From Leptofilum sp965223525 (GTDB lineage Bacteria; Chloroflexota; Anaerolineae; Promineifilales; Promineifilaceae), in the NCBI RefSeq assembly GCF_965223525.1, contig NZ_CBDCWX010000005.1, positions 1,426,001 through 1,490,000 of the forward strand: a stretch of 64,000 nucleotides of DNA, given 5' to 3'. Numbering within the stretch: position 1 is the stretch's first letter; every line of letters begins with the position of its first letter. Below are positions 40,899-49,648 of the stretch, piece after piece. The translations under genes and the position numbers were made by a program. The notes under the pieces were generated by a model that was not told where the DNA came from, did not search any database, and saw only the letters and a list, made by a program, of their open reading frames with translations.

Positions 40899-43477
40899 AG
40901 CTAAACATTCCAGAATTAGCGCTAGTTGTGTTGATTGGCCCCTCTGGTGCGGGCAAATCCACTTTTGCGCGGCAGCATTTTTTGCCGACAGAGGTGCTAT
41001 CTTCAGATTATTTTCGTGGGTTGCTGGCCGATGATGAAAATGACCAGACGGTTACAAAAGATGCGTTTGAAGCGTTGAACTATATTGCGGCCAAGCGGTT
41101 GGCAAACGGCCGTCTCACCGTCATAGATGCCACCAATGTTAAACTCCAAGACAGGAAGCAGTACGTCCAGCTTGCGCGCCAATACCACGTTTTACCAGTG
41201 GCGATTGTGCTGGATTTGCCGGAATCTGTTTGCCAGAAGCGCAACGAAGCACGGGCAGACAGATCATTTGGCAAACACGTGATTCGCAACCAAATACGAG
41301 AGATGCGCCGCTCCTTGCGAAGGCTCAAAAAAGAGGGCTTTCGCCGCATTCACACGCTGAAATCTGTTGAAGATGTGGCTACGGCCGAAATCCAGCGCGA
41401 ACCGTTGTGGAATAACCGCAAAGACGAGCATGGCCCGTTCGACATCATTGGCGATATTCATGGCTGTGCCGATGAGCTTGAACTGCTGCTGGAAAAGCTT
41501 GGCTACGTTTGGGAAGAATTGCCGGAAGAAAGTTTCTATACCTATCATCGCGTTTACAAACACCCCGAAGGGCGCAAAGCGATATTCCTGGGTGATCTGG
41601 TTGATCGGGGGCCAAGAATTTTAGACAGCTACCAGCTTGTACATCACATGGTTAAGGCTGGCCACGCGCTGTGCGTACCGGGCAATCATGACACGAAGTT
41701 GATGCGCTGTTTGAACGGCCGTAACGTGCAAATTAAATACGGTTTGCAACAAACGCTGGATGAGATACAAGCGTTGCCCGATGTGAAATCTTTTGAACAG
41801 GAAATGGCTCAATTTATTTACTCGCTGGTGAGCCATTACGTGCTGGATGATGGTAAATTGGTTGTAGCCCATGCAGGCTTGAAGGAAGAGCTACAGGGGC
41901 GTGCTTCATCTCGCGTGCGGGATTTTGCCCTGTACGGCGAAACAACGGGCGAAACTGACGAATTTGGCTTGCCCATTCGTTACAACTGGGCGCTGGAATA
42001 TCGGGGAGAGGCTGCGGTGGTGTATGGGCACACGCCCGTGCCTCAGGCTGAATGGTTGAATAATACCATCAACGTGGACACCGGCTGTGTTTTTGGTGGG
42101 GCATTGACGGCCTTGCGCTATCCTGAACGGGAACTGATTTCCATCCCGGCTGCCAGAGAGTATGCAAAATCGGCGCGTCCGCTACAAAATGTTGAACCTG
42201 AAAATCAGCAAACCGCGCAGCAGCTCAGTGATGACATGCTGGATTTGGCAGATGTAACGGGTAAGCGCATTGTGCAAACTCGGCTGCGGCGCAAAATCAC
42301 GCTGGAGGCAGAAAACAGCACCGCCGCTTTGGAAGTGATGAGCCGCTTTGCCGTTTCCCCCAAGTGGCTGATCTACTTTCCTCCAACGATGTCGCCCACG
42401 GAAACCAGCCGGGAGCCAGAGTTGTTGGAACATCCCGTGGAAGCGTTCAATTATTACCGCAAAAACGATGTCAAAGAACTTATTTGCCAAGAAAAACATA
42501 TGGGTTCACGGGCAGTGGTGATTGTGGGGCAGAGCGAAACGGCCGTTCAAAAGCGATTTGGGGTTGCTGAACGTTCATTGGGGATTGTTTACACGCGCAC
42601 AGGACGACGCTTTTTTGCGGATACGGCCGTTGAACAACAGTTTTTGCGCTATTTGCAAGAAGCACTCACGCAGGCAAACTTTTGGGAGCAGATGCAAACG
42701 TCTTGGGTCTGTTTGGATTGTGAATTGATGCCCTGGTCAGAAAAAGCGCAGGCATTACTTAAAGATCAATATGCGGCCGTGGGCGCGGCGGCTGAGGCAT
42801 CCTTAGGCGAAGCAATTCGGCAGCTTGAGCAATTGGCACAGCGCCAAATTGAAGCAGAGCCATTAAAACGCCAATTCGGGCAAAAAGCAGAGCTGATCCA
42901 ACAGTATCGGCAAGCGTACCGAAATTATTGCTGGCCGGTGCAAAATGTGTCCGATTTAAGACTGGCACCGTTCCACATTCTTGCCACAGAAAATCGGGTT
43001 CATGCTGATAAAAACCACCGTTGGCACATGGACACGATTAAACAGATCGTAGCTGGGCAAGCGGCTGACATTTTATTGGCGACAAATCATATTTATGTTA
43101 ACTTGAGTGATGCGGTAAGTGAGGAAACGGCCGTTCACTGGTGGAAACAACTTACCCAACAGGGTGGGGAAGGCATGGTGATTAAACCTGTGGATTTCAT
43201 CACCTTTAGCCGCAAAGGACTAGTTCAGCCAGCGATGAAATGTCGCGGTCGGGAATATCTACGCATTATTTACGGCCCTGAGTACACGTTGCCTGAGCAT
43301 TTGCAAAAGCTGAAAAACCGAAACGTGGGGCGTAAACGCTCACTCGCTTTGCGTGAATTTGCTTTGGGGATTGAGGCGCTGGAACGTTTTGTTAAGCGTG
43401 AGCCTTTGCGCCACGTGCATGAATGCGTTTTTGGCGTGTTAGCCTTGGAGAGTGAGCCGATAGACCCACGCCTCTGA
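40895..43477 (+). CDS. pnkp: polynucleotide kinase-phosphatase-ligase Pnkp
   Basis: An 860-residue three-domain RNA repair enzyme. The N-terminal kinase has GPSGAGKST at about residues 17-25. The central binuclear metallophosphatase has DIHGC, GDLVDRGP and GNHD. The C-terminal adenylyltransferase ligase has EKHMGSRAVV with the nucleotidyl Lys and later MVIKPVDF. With Hen1 it heals and seals cleaved tRNA. Translationally coupled to hen1. Six octamers occur in linkers or surface segments. Confidence 0.95.
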   Translation: MKLNIPELALVVLIGPSGAGKSTFARQHFLPTEVLSSDYFRGLLADDENDQTVTKDAFEALNYIAAKRLANGRLTVIDATNVKLQDRKQYVQLARQYHVLPVAIVLDLPESVCQKRNEARADRSFGKHVIRNQIREMRRSLRRLKKEGFRRIHTLKSVEDVATAEIQREPLWNNRKDEHGPFDIIGDIHGCADELELLLEKLGYVWEELPEESFYTYHRVYKHPEGRKAIFLGDLVDRGPRILDSYQLVHHMVKAGHALCVPGNHDTKLMRCLNGRNVQIKYGLQQTLDEIQALPDVKSFEQEMAQFIYSLVSHYVLDDGKLVVAHAGLKEELQGRASSRVRDFALYGETTGETDEFGLPIRYNWALEYRGEAAVVYGHTPVPQAEWLNNTINVDTGCVFGGALTALRYPERELISIPAAREYAKSARPLQNVEPENQQTAQQLSDDMLDLADVTGKRIVQTRLRRKITLEAENSTAALEVMSRFAVSPKWLIYFPPTMSPTETSREPELLEHPVEAFNYYRKNDVKELICQEKHMGSRAVVIVGQSETAVQKRFGVAERSLGIVYTRTGRRFFADTAVEQQFLRYLQEALTQANFWEQMQTSWVCLDCELMPWSEKAQALLKDQYAAVGAAAEASLGEAIRQLEQLAQRQIEAEPLKRQFGQKAELIQQYRQAYRNYCWPVQNVSDLRLAPFHILATENRVHADKNHRWHMDTIKQIVAGQAADILLATNHIYVNLSDAVSEETAVHWWKQLTQQGGEGMVIKPVDFITFSRKGLVQPAMKCRGREYLRIIYGPEYTLPEHLQKLKNRNVGRKRSLALREFALGIEALERFVKREPLRHVHECVFGVLALESEPIDPRL

Positions 43478-43478
43478 C

Positions 43479-43545
43479 GGTAATCGGTAGGTTGGTAATC
43501 GGTAAAATTGCATGCTTACCGTTCACCGATTACCGTTCACTGCTT
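43479..43545. repeat. CGGTAATCGGT repeat (family 2)
   Basis: CGGTAATCGGTAGGTTGGTA on the left faces TTACCGTTCACCGATTACCG on the right, between convergent genes; it may also act as a terminator. The right arm reaches the stop codon of the ABC-2 permease. Confidence 0.7.
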
Positions 43546-44362
43546 ACGAAACTCTTGCTCGCTGCCAGGGCCACAGGCCGACCGTCAAGTTTCGGCGCTG
43601 GAAGAAGAAGAGGGCGAGGGCGAAGCTTACCAGCCCGATGGCAAAAAATACCAACATATCTCCCGCTGCCTGGCCTTCGATAACGGCCGTTCCCGATGCA
43701 TCTAAATAAGTGAATAAGAAGAACGGCTCGAACGGTTCCAGTTCGGTGGTGGAGGCGGCTAAATTGCTGCCAAAGTAACCAACCACCAGCACAGCGGCGG
43801 CGATTATTGAGGCGAAGCGGCGGCTGGCGCAGAATGCAGCCAGGAACATGCTCATCATGCCCACGGCAAACACAATCGGCCACGCCATCATGACGCTTGT
43901 AAACATATCACCTGCCACCATTTCCGTCTCAACCTGGCTTTCGATAGATTGAAACACCAACATGGAAACCACAGCCACGATTACAAACATGATGACGGAC
44001 GAAATAGTAAAAGCAATTGCCTTGGCGGCCACAATTTGCCAACGGGGTAACGGCAGCGTCACAACCATTTCTAAACGGCCGTCTTCTTCTTCACCAGCTA
44101 GCGTACCCGTGCCGTTGATGATGCCGTAAATAGCTGCGATAAGCGGCATGAACACAATTAAAATTGAGCCGACCCAATCAGAGAAGTTGCCCAAACTCAT
44201 GCCCATCGCCTGGTAAATTTCCAAATCAGCCAGCCCGGCCATTTCATCAGCGACGGATGGGTAGATGGAAATGTAAACCAGCGGGAAGAAACATAAGCCC
44301 AGTCCCCAGCCAATAATCGCGTTGCGCCGAAAAACGAGCTCTTGCCACAGTAACCTAAGCAT
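43544..44362 (-). CDS. ABC-2-type transporter permease
   Basis: A 272-residue membrane protein with about six hydrophobic segments, including WGLGLCFFPLVYISIYP near the N-terminus and VVSMLVFQ and FAVGMMSMFLAAF centrally. The ETLAGEEEDGRLEMVVTLPLPR-like loop (here GTLAGEEEDGRLE) between segments is typical of ABC-2 exporters. GGAGG lies five bases before ATG 44362, which overlaps the end of the ATPase gene. The exported compound is unknown. Confidence 0.82.
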   Translation of the reverse strand: MLRLLWQELVFRRNAIIGWGLGLCFFPLVYISIYPSVADEMAGLADLEIYQAMGMSLGNFSDWVGSILIVFMPLIAAIYGIINGTGTLAGEEEDGRLEMVVTLPLPRWQIVAAKAIAFTISSVIMFVIVAVVSMLVFQSIESQVETEMVAGDMFTSVMMAWPIVFAVGMMSMFLAAFCASRRFASIIAAAVLVVGYFGSNLAASTTELEPFEPFFLFTYLDASGTAVIEGQAAGDMLVFFAIGLVSFALALFFFQRRNLTVGLWPWQRARVS

Positions 44363-45263
44363 GATTGCCTCCATTCCCCTTGCCGTAATAGGTCAGGAAG
44401 ATTTCTTCCAGACTCACGTTAATTGTCTCAATATCCTGAATTTGATGATTTGCTGCCGCTGCCAAGACCTGCGGCAGACTCTCCTGCACTTCCAGCATCA
44501 CGCCCCGCTCGCTGCGGCTGAGTTCTATAACGCCCTCAAACTGGAACGCATCGTTGGGCGGCAGCTTGGCAAAGGTTAAGTGGAGCCGCGTTACTCGCTG
44601 GGCTACCAGCTCTTCCACACGCTGCGTGGTTACCAACTGACCATCCCGAATGATGCCTACCTTGTCAGCTACTGCCTGTACTTCTGGCAAGATGTGGGAG
44701 GAGAAGAAGATAGTACGGCCGTCTGCCTTGGCCTCGCGCACCATTTCCAACACTGTTTGCTGCACTAGTGGGTCTAAACCACCCGTCGGCTCGTCCAAAA
44801 TGAGCAGGTCGGGCTGGTTCATAAACGCCGCCACGATGCCCACCTTTTGCTTGTTCCCACGAGAGAAATTGCCAATTTTTCGGGTTGTGTCCAGATCCAA
44901 TCGGTCGGCTAGCTCCCGCCAATATCCTTTGCTGCCATTTTCCTCGCGCAAAAATTCATACATCTTGAAGAATTGGCTCGCCTTCATATTTTTGTACAGC
45001 GCCAACTCACCAGGCAGATAGCCAATTCGCTTGCGAATTTCGACACCTTGTTCCTGACAATCCAGGCCAAAAATGGATGCCTTGCCCGAGGTTGGGCGAA
45101 TGATGTCTAGCAGCACGCGTTGCGTGGTGGTTTTCCCTGCTCCATTGGGACCCAAAAACCCAAAAACCTCCCCCTCTTCAACAGAGAGATCCACGTTTAG
45201 GATGCCGCGATGACGGCCGTAATAAACCGTCAATCCCCTAGTTTCAATCACATGTTCACTCAT
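44355..45263 (-). CDS. ABC transporter ATPase (exporter type)
   Basis: A 302-residue single NBD. Walker A GPNGAGKTTT near residue 41, signature FSRGNKQK (unusual; the common form is LSGGQ), Walker B LLILDEPTGGLDPL, and FSSHIL His switch. A C-terminal 70-residue extension follows. Start ATG 45263 with GAGAAGG upstream; the frame extends 33 codons further but through the promoter region. Forms an operon with the overlapping permease. A palindrome at 45275-45293 upstream is a candidate operator. Confidence 0.88.
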   Translation of the reverse strand: MSEHVIETRGLTVYYGRHRGILNVDLSVEEGEVFGFLGPNGAGKTTTQRVLLDIIRPTSGKASIFGLDCQEQGVEIRKRIGYLPGELALYKNMKASQFFKMYEFLREENGSKGYWRELADRLDLDTTRKIGNFSRGNKQKVGIVAAFMNQPDLLILDEPTGGLDPLVQQTVLEMVREAKADGRTIFFSSHILPEVQAVADKVGIIRDGQLVTTQRVEELVAQRVTRLHLTFAKLPPNDAFQFEGVIELSRSERGVMLEVQESLPQVLAAAANHQIQDIETINVSLEEIFLTYYGKGNGGNHA

Positions 45264-45274
45264 AGCCTTCTCCA

Positions 45275-45293
45275 AGCACAACAGAATTGTGCT
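45275..45293. promoter_or_regulatory. AGCACAA-N5-TTGTGCT palindrome upstream of ABC operon
   Basis: A seven-base perfect inverted repeat 12 bases before the ATPase start codon on the minus strand. It could be an operator for the adjacent GbsR-like regulator, or a stem-loop masking the ribosome site. Confidence 0.35.
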
Positions 45294-45418
45294 GTAATAA
45301 TTGCGAGCCGGTGGTTGCCCAATTGCCCTGCGCTGCCCGCGGAATAGACAAAGAAAAGCCAATTTAAGGGTAGTTACCTTTTCTTTAGCTACGAAGCGAG
45401 CGAGGTCGCGCGGGGTGA

Positions 45419-45952
45419 TTAGGCAGATTGAGCCTGTTCTTCTAGCCAGCGCTCAATCAGTTTAGGAAGCTCGGCTTCCAGAAATTTGTATAGATCGTGC
45501 ATTGTTTGCAGCCTGGCGCGACGTTCTGGATCATCCTCTGGCAATAAGGCAAGCCCTTGTTCTGCCAGCCGCCGCATGGCAATGTTGAGGTTGTTACGAG
45601 CCGACCATGCCCGCACCCAGGCATCATCGCTAATGCGGTAATAATCCTTGCGCTTACCAGGGAAGCTTACCTTGCTTACCAGCCCAGATTGAATGAGCAT
45701 TCGGCTGGTGGTGCTGACAGAACTTTTGCTTACTTGCAATGTTTCTGCTAACTCGTCCATCGTTTGATGGGATGGGTCACAAACCAGCAGCCAGCCCAGA
45801 ATGCGCCCACCTGTTCGGGACAAACTGTACTGTTCAAAGAAAATCCCGAACTCTTCAATGTAACGTAACAACACATCATTTAGCCCAGTCAAATAGCGTG
45901 CCTCCTCTTTTGAAGATGCTGGTATTTTACTAAGTTCTGTTTGTTCAGTCAA
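45419..45952 (-). CDS. GbsR/MarR-family transcriptional regulator
   Basis: A 177-residue winged-helix regulator. The core EEFGIFFEQYSLSRTGGRILGWLLV followed by QTMDELAETLQVSKSSVSTTSRML is the GbsR-type arrangement. The C-terminal half is a helical dimerisation part. No ATG is near the expected N-terminus: TTG 45952 (in frame, LTEQTEL) is the best start; the frame further upstream runs into the repeat at 45981-46045. It lies upstream of and same-strand with the ABC exporter, which it likely controls. Start is uncertain by up to about 15 residues. Confidence 0.8.
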   Translation of the reverse strand: MTEQTELSKIPASSKEEARYLTGLNDVLLRYIEEFGIFFEQYSLSRTGGRILGWLLVCDPSHQTMDELAETLQVSKSSVSTTSRMLIQSGLVSKVSFPGKRKDYYRISDDAWVRAWSARNNLNIAMRRLAEQGLALLPEDDPERRARLQTMHDLYKFLEAELPKLIERWLEEQAQSA

Positions 45953-45963
45953 TACCGAACAAA
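45940..45963. promoter_or_regulatory. TTTGTTC-N10-GAACAAA palindrome, candidate GbsR operator
   Basis: Perfect seven-base arms around AGTCAATACC, overlapping the predicted TTG start of the regulator gene. The position fits autoregulation; the alternative is chance. Confidence 0.4.
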
Positions 45964-45980
45964 ATGAACTAAGAGTAGTT

Positions 45981-46045
45981 AGTGCCAGGCACAGGGCTGT
46001 ACAATTCGCAGTAACCAAAGCCGTTCCGCCCTGTGCCTGGCACTT
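45981..46045. repeat. AGTGCCAGGCACAGGGC inverted repeat
   Basis: Perfect 17-base arms at 45981-45997 and 46029-46045. Each arm itself contains the palindrome GTGCCAGGCAC-like core. Located between the regulator and a methyltransferase gene. Confidence 0.75.
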
Positions 46046-46059
46046 TTAGGCAACGATAC

Positions 46060-47256
46060 TTATTTGGGCCGAAGACTGAGGGTGCTGAAGCCCTTGCGCT
46101 TTTTGCGTTTTTGGGGTTTTAAGAGCTGGCTTTTCTTTAGCTGCTGCTCAACTTGTGATATGAGATGGGAGTTGGCAGCGATGAGGATTTTGCCTTTTGG
46201 AGCAAGCTGTTCGGCTAATAAATTGAGGCGAGCTATAGTCAGTTTTGGCCCTTCGCTATCCCGCAGGGGGTGGAGGATTAGGCTGGCAGGCGTCTGTAAT
46301 GGGGGCAGCCCGATTTGGTGGTGGCTGTGGATGTGTATCGCCGGGAAGCTGTTTTTTTGTAAGTTGTAGCGGCTGGTTTTAAGGGCGAGTAAATCTCGGT
46401 CTACCAGGGTAATTTGTCGGGGGTGCACCATGTGCCAAGCGGCAACGGCCGTATGCCCCTGCCCCGGATTCACAACCAATAAATGCTCAATCGTTTCTCG
46501 TTGAATATCGTTGAGCATGTTTAACAAGAGTCGTGTACCAAATCCAAGCGTATCAAACTCTGGCAAACCAACGGCCGTTTGCATCCCAAAATTCAGCTTC
46601 TTGTAACTGACTTCCATTGTGTCCCGCCAAAAGAGGCCGCTGGCAAAAGCTGGTTGCGGTTCTTCCGTAGTTGGGGCGGTGAAGTGGTAATGGAAGACGG
46701 TATGGTTGGCGGTGGATTCTTTGAGGGTAACGGCCGTATCTGGCACTTCGCGCAACGTTTTTTCCACCAGCGGCACCAGCGGGGTAACGACGACGATGGC
46801 TACGTGACCGTTTTGGCTGAGAAATGGCCTTGCGCCGCGAACCAAATGAGCAACCACCTCCTCACCTGCCTTGCCAGGGATGTTGGAGAGAATTAGGTCA
46901 AAATTGTGTTCGGTAACGTCATCGTACCCTAAGCTGCCGTAAATTGAAACATTATGTAAGCTGTTGAGTTCAGCGTTTTGCTGTGAGAAATCAACCGCCA
47001 GCGCGTCTCGATCCACCAGATAGACGGTGCGACTTCTATTGAGCTTGGCTAGCGTCAGCCCCAGCGGGCCGTAGCCGCAGCCCACGTCCAGTACGTGCTG
47101 CACATCGGCCATTGGTAGTTGTTTCAAGGTGCGTAGCAAAAAGCGGGTACCCGTATCTACCTCGTAGCTGCTAAACAGCTCCTGCGACACATGAAACTGG
47201 AGCTGTTGGTCATCCTGCTTGAAGGTGAGCGTTTTTTTGAAGTAAGCGTCTTGCAT
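46060..47256 (-). CDS. tandem-domain SAM methyltransferase (RsmC/RlmG-like)
   Basis: A 398-residue protein with two methyltransferase-like halves. The N-terminal half (about 1-195) has YEVDTGTRFLLRTL, LDVGCGYGPLGLTLA (SAM motif I), and SNIPGKAG where RsmC/RlmG enzymes carry the catalytic NPPF. The C-terminal half (about 210-398) repeats the layout (DTLGFGTRLLLNML, LVVNPGQGHTAVAA) but looks catalytically worn. RsmC/RlmG enzymes methylate G in rRNA and also have two related halves; the NIPG change makes base specificity uncertain. The last residues are strongly basic, which suits RNA binding. Confidence 0.7.
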   Translation of the reverse strand: MQDAYFKKTLTFKQDDQQLQFHVSQELFSSYEVDTGTRFLLRTLKQLPMADVQHVLDVGCGYGPLGLTLAKLNRSRTVYLVDRDALAVDFSQQNAELNSLHNVSIYGSLGYDDVTEHNFDLILSNIPGKAGEEVVAHLVRGARPFLSQNGHVAIVVVTPLVPLVEKTLREVPDTAVTLKESTANHTVFHYHFTAPTTEEPQPAFASGLFWRDTMEVSYKKLNFGMQTAVGLPEFDTLGFGTRLLLNMLNDIQRETIEHLLVVNPGQGHTAVAAWHMVHPRQITLVDRDLLALKTSRYNLQKNSFPAIHIHSHHQIGLPPLQTPASLILHPLRDSEGPKLTIARLNLLAEQLAPKGKILIAANSHLISQVEQQLKKSQLLKPQKRKKRKGFSTLSLRPK

Positions 47257-47297
47257 AAAAGATTTCGTTGGGACAGGTCTAAGACTTGTTCCACTTG

Positions 47298-47759
47298 TTA
47301 ATTCGTGGTGAGTTGGATTATTCTTGGTACGATTAAACCGATCAACAAAACTAATGCAGTGCGGATTGATCCATAAAACCTAACGTTATCCCCCACTGAG
47401 AGACGTAGTAATCTGTTTCTCCCGGTTCTGCTCATATTTACGATCCTTTCAGGAGAGATAAAGGTAATGATCTCAAAGACGCCATCTATCAGGCCAATAC
47501 CTCCCGCAAGCCAAAAAGTTAATGTAAATCGTGAAACAGGGTCAGTAAAAATCTGAGATAGCAACAGAAGCCCGGCGAAGGCGTAAAAAATAATCCAAAT
47601 AAGGGTTACATTTCCTAAAAAACGATTGACCCATGCAACTTCAGGATACGCTTCAACAAACTCTTCAGGCGAATATTTGTCAACGTCTTTGTACTTAATG
47701 ATTATCGGAAAGATAGCTAAAAGAAATCCTATGATGGCTCCGAATATAAATAAGAACAT
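47298..47759 (-). CDS. small hypothetical membrane protein
   Basis: A 153-residue protein with four hydrophobic segments: an N-terminal FIFGAIIGFLLAIFPIII, VTLIWIIFYAFAGLLLL, FWLAGGIGLIDGVFEIITF and a C-terminal ALVLLIGLIVPRII. Between the last two is a basic, cytoplasmic-looking loop with RTGRNRLLRL. I do not recognise the family. AT-rich and without the octamer, so it may be recently acquired. It sits between ribF and the methyltransferase gene on the same strand. Confidence 0.6.
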   Translation of the reverse strand: MFLFIFGAIIGFLLAIFPIIIKYKDVDKYSPEEFVEAYPEVAWVNRFLGNVTLIWIIFYAFAGLLLLSQIFTDPVSRFTLTFWLAGGIGLIDGVFEIITFISPERIVNMSRTGRNRLLRLSVGDNVRFYGSIRTALVLLIGLIVPRIIQLTTN

Positions 47760-47768
47760 GGTTTCAAC

Positions 47769-48704
47769 TCAATCGCTTGCTAAAAGCTGCCGCACTTGGG
47801 CCACATCGGCGGCAATTTGGGTTTTGAGGGCATCCAAACCGTCAAATTTCTTTTCGGGGCGGATGCGGTTAATGAATTCCAGGTGGAGGGTACGGCCGTA
47901 AATTTCCACATCAAAATCAAGCAGGTGGGCCTCGACGGTGACGGCGCTACCGTTCACGGTAGGGCGCACGCCCACGTTGGTAGCTGCCAGATGGCGCTCT
48001 TCGCCCAGCCGGGCGTAGGTGGCATACACACCCTGGGCGGGCAGCAGCTGTTCGTCCCAAAAATCGACGTTGGCGGTGGGGAAGCCAATGGTGCGCCCCA
48101 TCTTCTTGCCCCCAATAACGGTGCCGCTGACGCAATACGGCCGTCCCAAACAGCCATTCACTTCTACCAAATCCCTCTCCAGCAAGCTGCGCCGAATGCG
48201 GCTGCTGCTGACGCGCTCGCCTTGCCACAGCACCATTGTATCCACCTGCTGCACGGTGTAACCGCGCGCTTCACCCAACTTACGCAAGAAGGGAATGTTC
48301 CCTTCGCGGTTGTAACCCAGGGCAAAGTTGCCGCCCCACATTTGGCGCATATCCAAATAACGGCACAGCTCGTCCACAAATGTAGCCGCGCGGGTTTGGC
48401 GCACCTGTTCGTTGAAGGGGTGGGTGATGATGAGATCAATGCCCAGCTTGGCCAACAAAGCGACGCGCTGGTCAAGCGTACCCAGGTAGTAAGGTTCAGT
48501 CATTTGCTGGATAACGCGCTTGGGATGGGGGAAAAAGGTGAGAACGGCCGTTCGCGCCCCTGCCTTCTTTGCCTCAGAAATCATCTCTTGTAGCACCGCT
48601 TGGTGGCCCAAATGCACACCATCAAATGAGCCAACGGCCACAAAGGTCGGTATGCGCTCGGTTACGTGAGAAAGTTGTTCAACACGGGTTGTAGTTTGAA
48701 TCAT
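47769..48704 (-). CDS. ribF: bifunctional riboflavin kinase/FAD synthetase
   Basis: A 311-residue enzyme that makes FMN and then FAD. The N-terminal FAD synthetase has FVAVGSFDGVHLGHQAVL (nucleotidyltransferase HxGH) and VSSSRIRRSLL. The C-terminal riboflavin kinase has GRTIGFPTANV and the NVGVRPTVNG block. ATG 48704 was chosen because it precedes the conserved region by about 20 residues; the frame extends into truB. Sits 23 bases after truB, a common bacterial pair. Confidence 0.95.
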   Translation of the reverse strand: MIQTTTRVEQLSHVTERIPTFVAVGSFDGVHLGHQAVLQEMISEAKKAGARTAVLTFFPHPKRVIQQMTEPYYLGTLDQRVALLAKLGIDLIITHPFNEQVRQTRAATFVDELCRYLDMRQMWGGNFALGYNREGNIPFLRKLGEARGYTVQQVDTMVLWQGERVSSSRIRRSLLERDLVEVNGCLGRPYCVSGTVIGGKKMGRTIGFPTANVDFWDEQLLPAQGVYATYARLGEERHLAATNVGVRPTVNGSAVTVEAHLLDFDVEIYGRTLHLEFINRIRPEKKFDGLDALKTQIAADVAQVRQLLASD

Positions 48705-48727
48705 AGGATGGAATTGTATCAAAATGA

Positions 48728-49609
48728 TCAGGGGACGGCAGGAAACATTTTGCGGGCGCGCCACTGGTCGCCATCGGCGGCGACGATGCCCAAAAAGTGG
48801 CCATCTGGCCCGTAAGCCCGCACCAGTTCAGCCGATGGCTCACTGGTTATTTGAATTGGTTTGCCTTGCAAAATGTTGACAGCGGCCGTTTCTGGCAAAT
48901 CGAGGCGCGGCAGGTGGCGTATGACCGTATCTGGCGGCAGCAAATGATCCGTGATGTTTTCAGGGGTGAGGGTGTTTAGGGGAACGGCCGTTTCAATACC
49001 AAAATCCCCAACCGCCAGCCGACGTAACGCACTCAAGTGGCCACCGCAGCCCAGCACTTCCCCCAAATCATGCCCCAGCGAACGAATGTAGGTGCCGGAT
49101 GTGCAGGCAATCCGCAGTTCTAAATTTGGCGGTTCCCAGTTGAGCAGGGTGAGTTCATGAATGGTGACGGGGCGATACGGCCGTTCCACATCCGTTTTGC
49201 CTTGCCGCGCCAATTTGTACAGCGGCTGCCCATCCTTTTTGATGGCGGAGTAAAGTGGCGGCTGCTGCATAATGTCGCCGCGAAACGATTCCAGAGCTTC
49301 GTTGATTTGGGGGAGGGTGAGGTCGGTGAACGGCCGTTCCGCCACAATCTCTCCCTCAGCATCATACGTGTTTGTGCTTTGCCCTAGACGTACGGTGGTC
49401 TCATAAACCTTGTCATGCCCTACCAAATATTCAATCAGGCGCGTGGCGCGACCCAGACATAGCAACAGCACGCCGGTGGCAAGCGGGTCTAACGTGCCCG
49501 CATGACCCACGCGGCGCAGCCCCGCTATCCGTCGCACACGCCCCACCACATCATGCGAGGTGATGCCCAATGGTTTATCCACGCACAAAATGCCGCTCAA
49601 GTTACTCAT
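48728..49609 (-). CDS. truB: tRNA pseudouridine-55 synthase
   Basis: A 293-residue enzyme isomerising U55 of tRNA. The N-terminal GILCVDKPLGITSHDVV and the catalytic block VGHAGTLDPLATGVL with Asp near residue 40 are diagnostic, and the CTSGTYIRSLGHDLGE motif and C-terminal PUA-like part complete the fold. Three octamers encode Arg-Pro and Thr-Ala-Val in surface positions. Paired with ribF on the same strand. Confidence 0.95.
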   Translation of the reverse strand: MSNLSGILCVDKPLGITSHDVVGRVRRIAGLRRVGHAGTLDPLATGVLLLCLGRATRLIEYLVGHDKVYETTVRLGQSTNTYDAEGEIVAERPFTDLTLPQINEALESFRGDIMQQPPLYSAIKKDGQPLYKLARQGKTDVERPYRPVTIHELTLLNWEPPNLELRIACTSGTYIRSLGHDLGEVLGCGGHLSALRRLAVGDFGIETAVPLNTLTPENITDHLLPPDTVIRHLPRLDLPETAAVNILQGKPIQITSEPSAELVRAYGPDGHFLGIVAADGDQWRARKMFPAVP

Positions 49610-49648
49610 GGTTGGTTTCCTGCAAAATACCCCTCTGAAAATTATGAA

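Noticed and set aside
47796..48593. A 265-codon plus-strand open frame opposite ribF
   Set aside because: It is the reverse of a well-supported riboflavin kinase gene and shows no ribosome site or recognisable motif.
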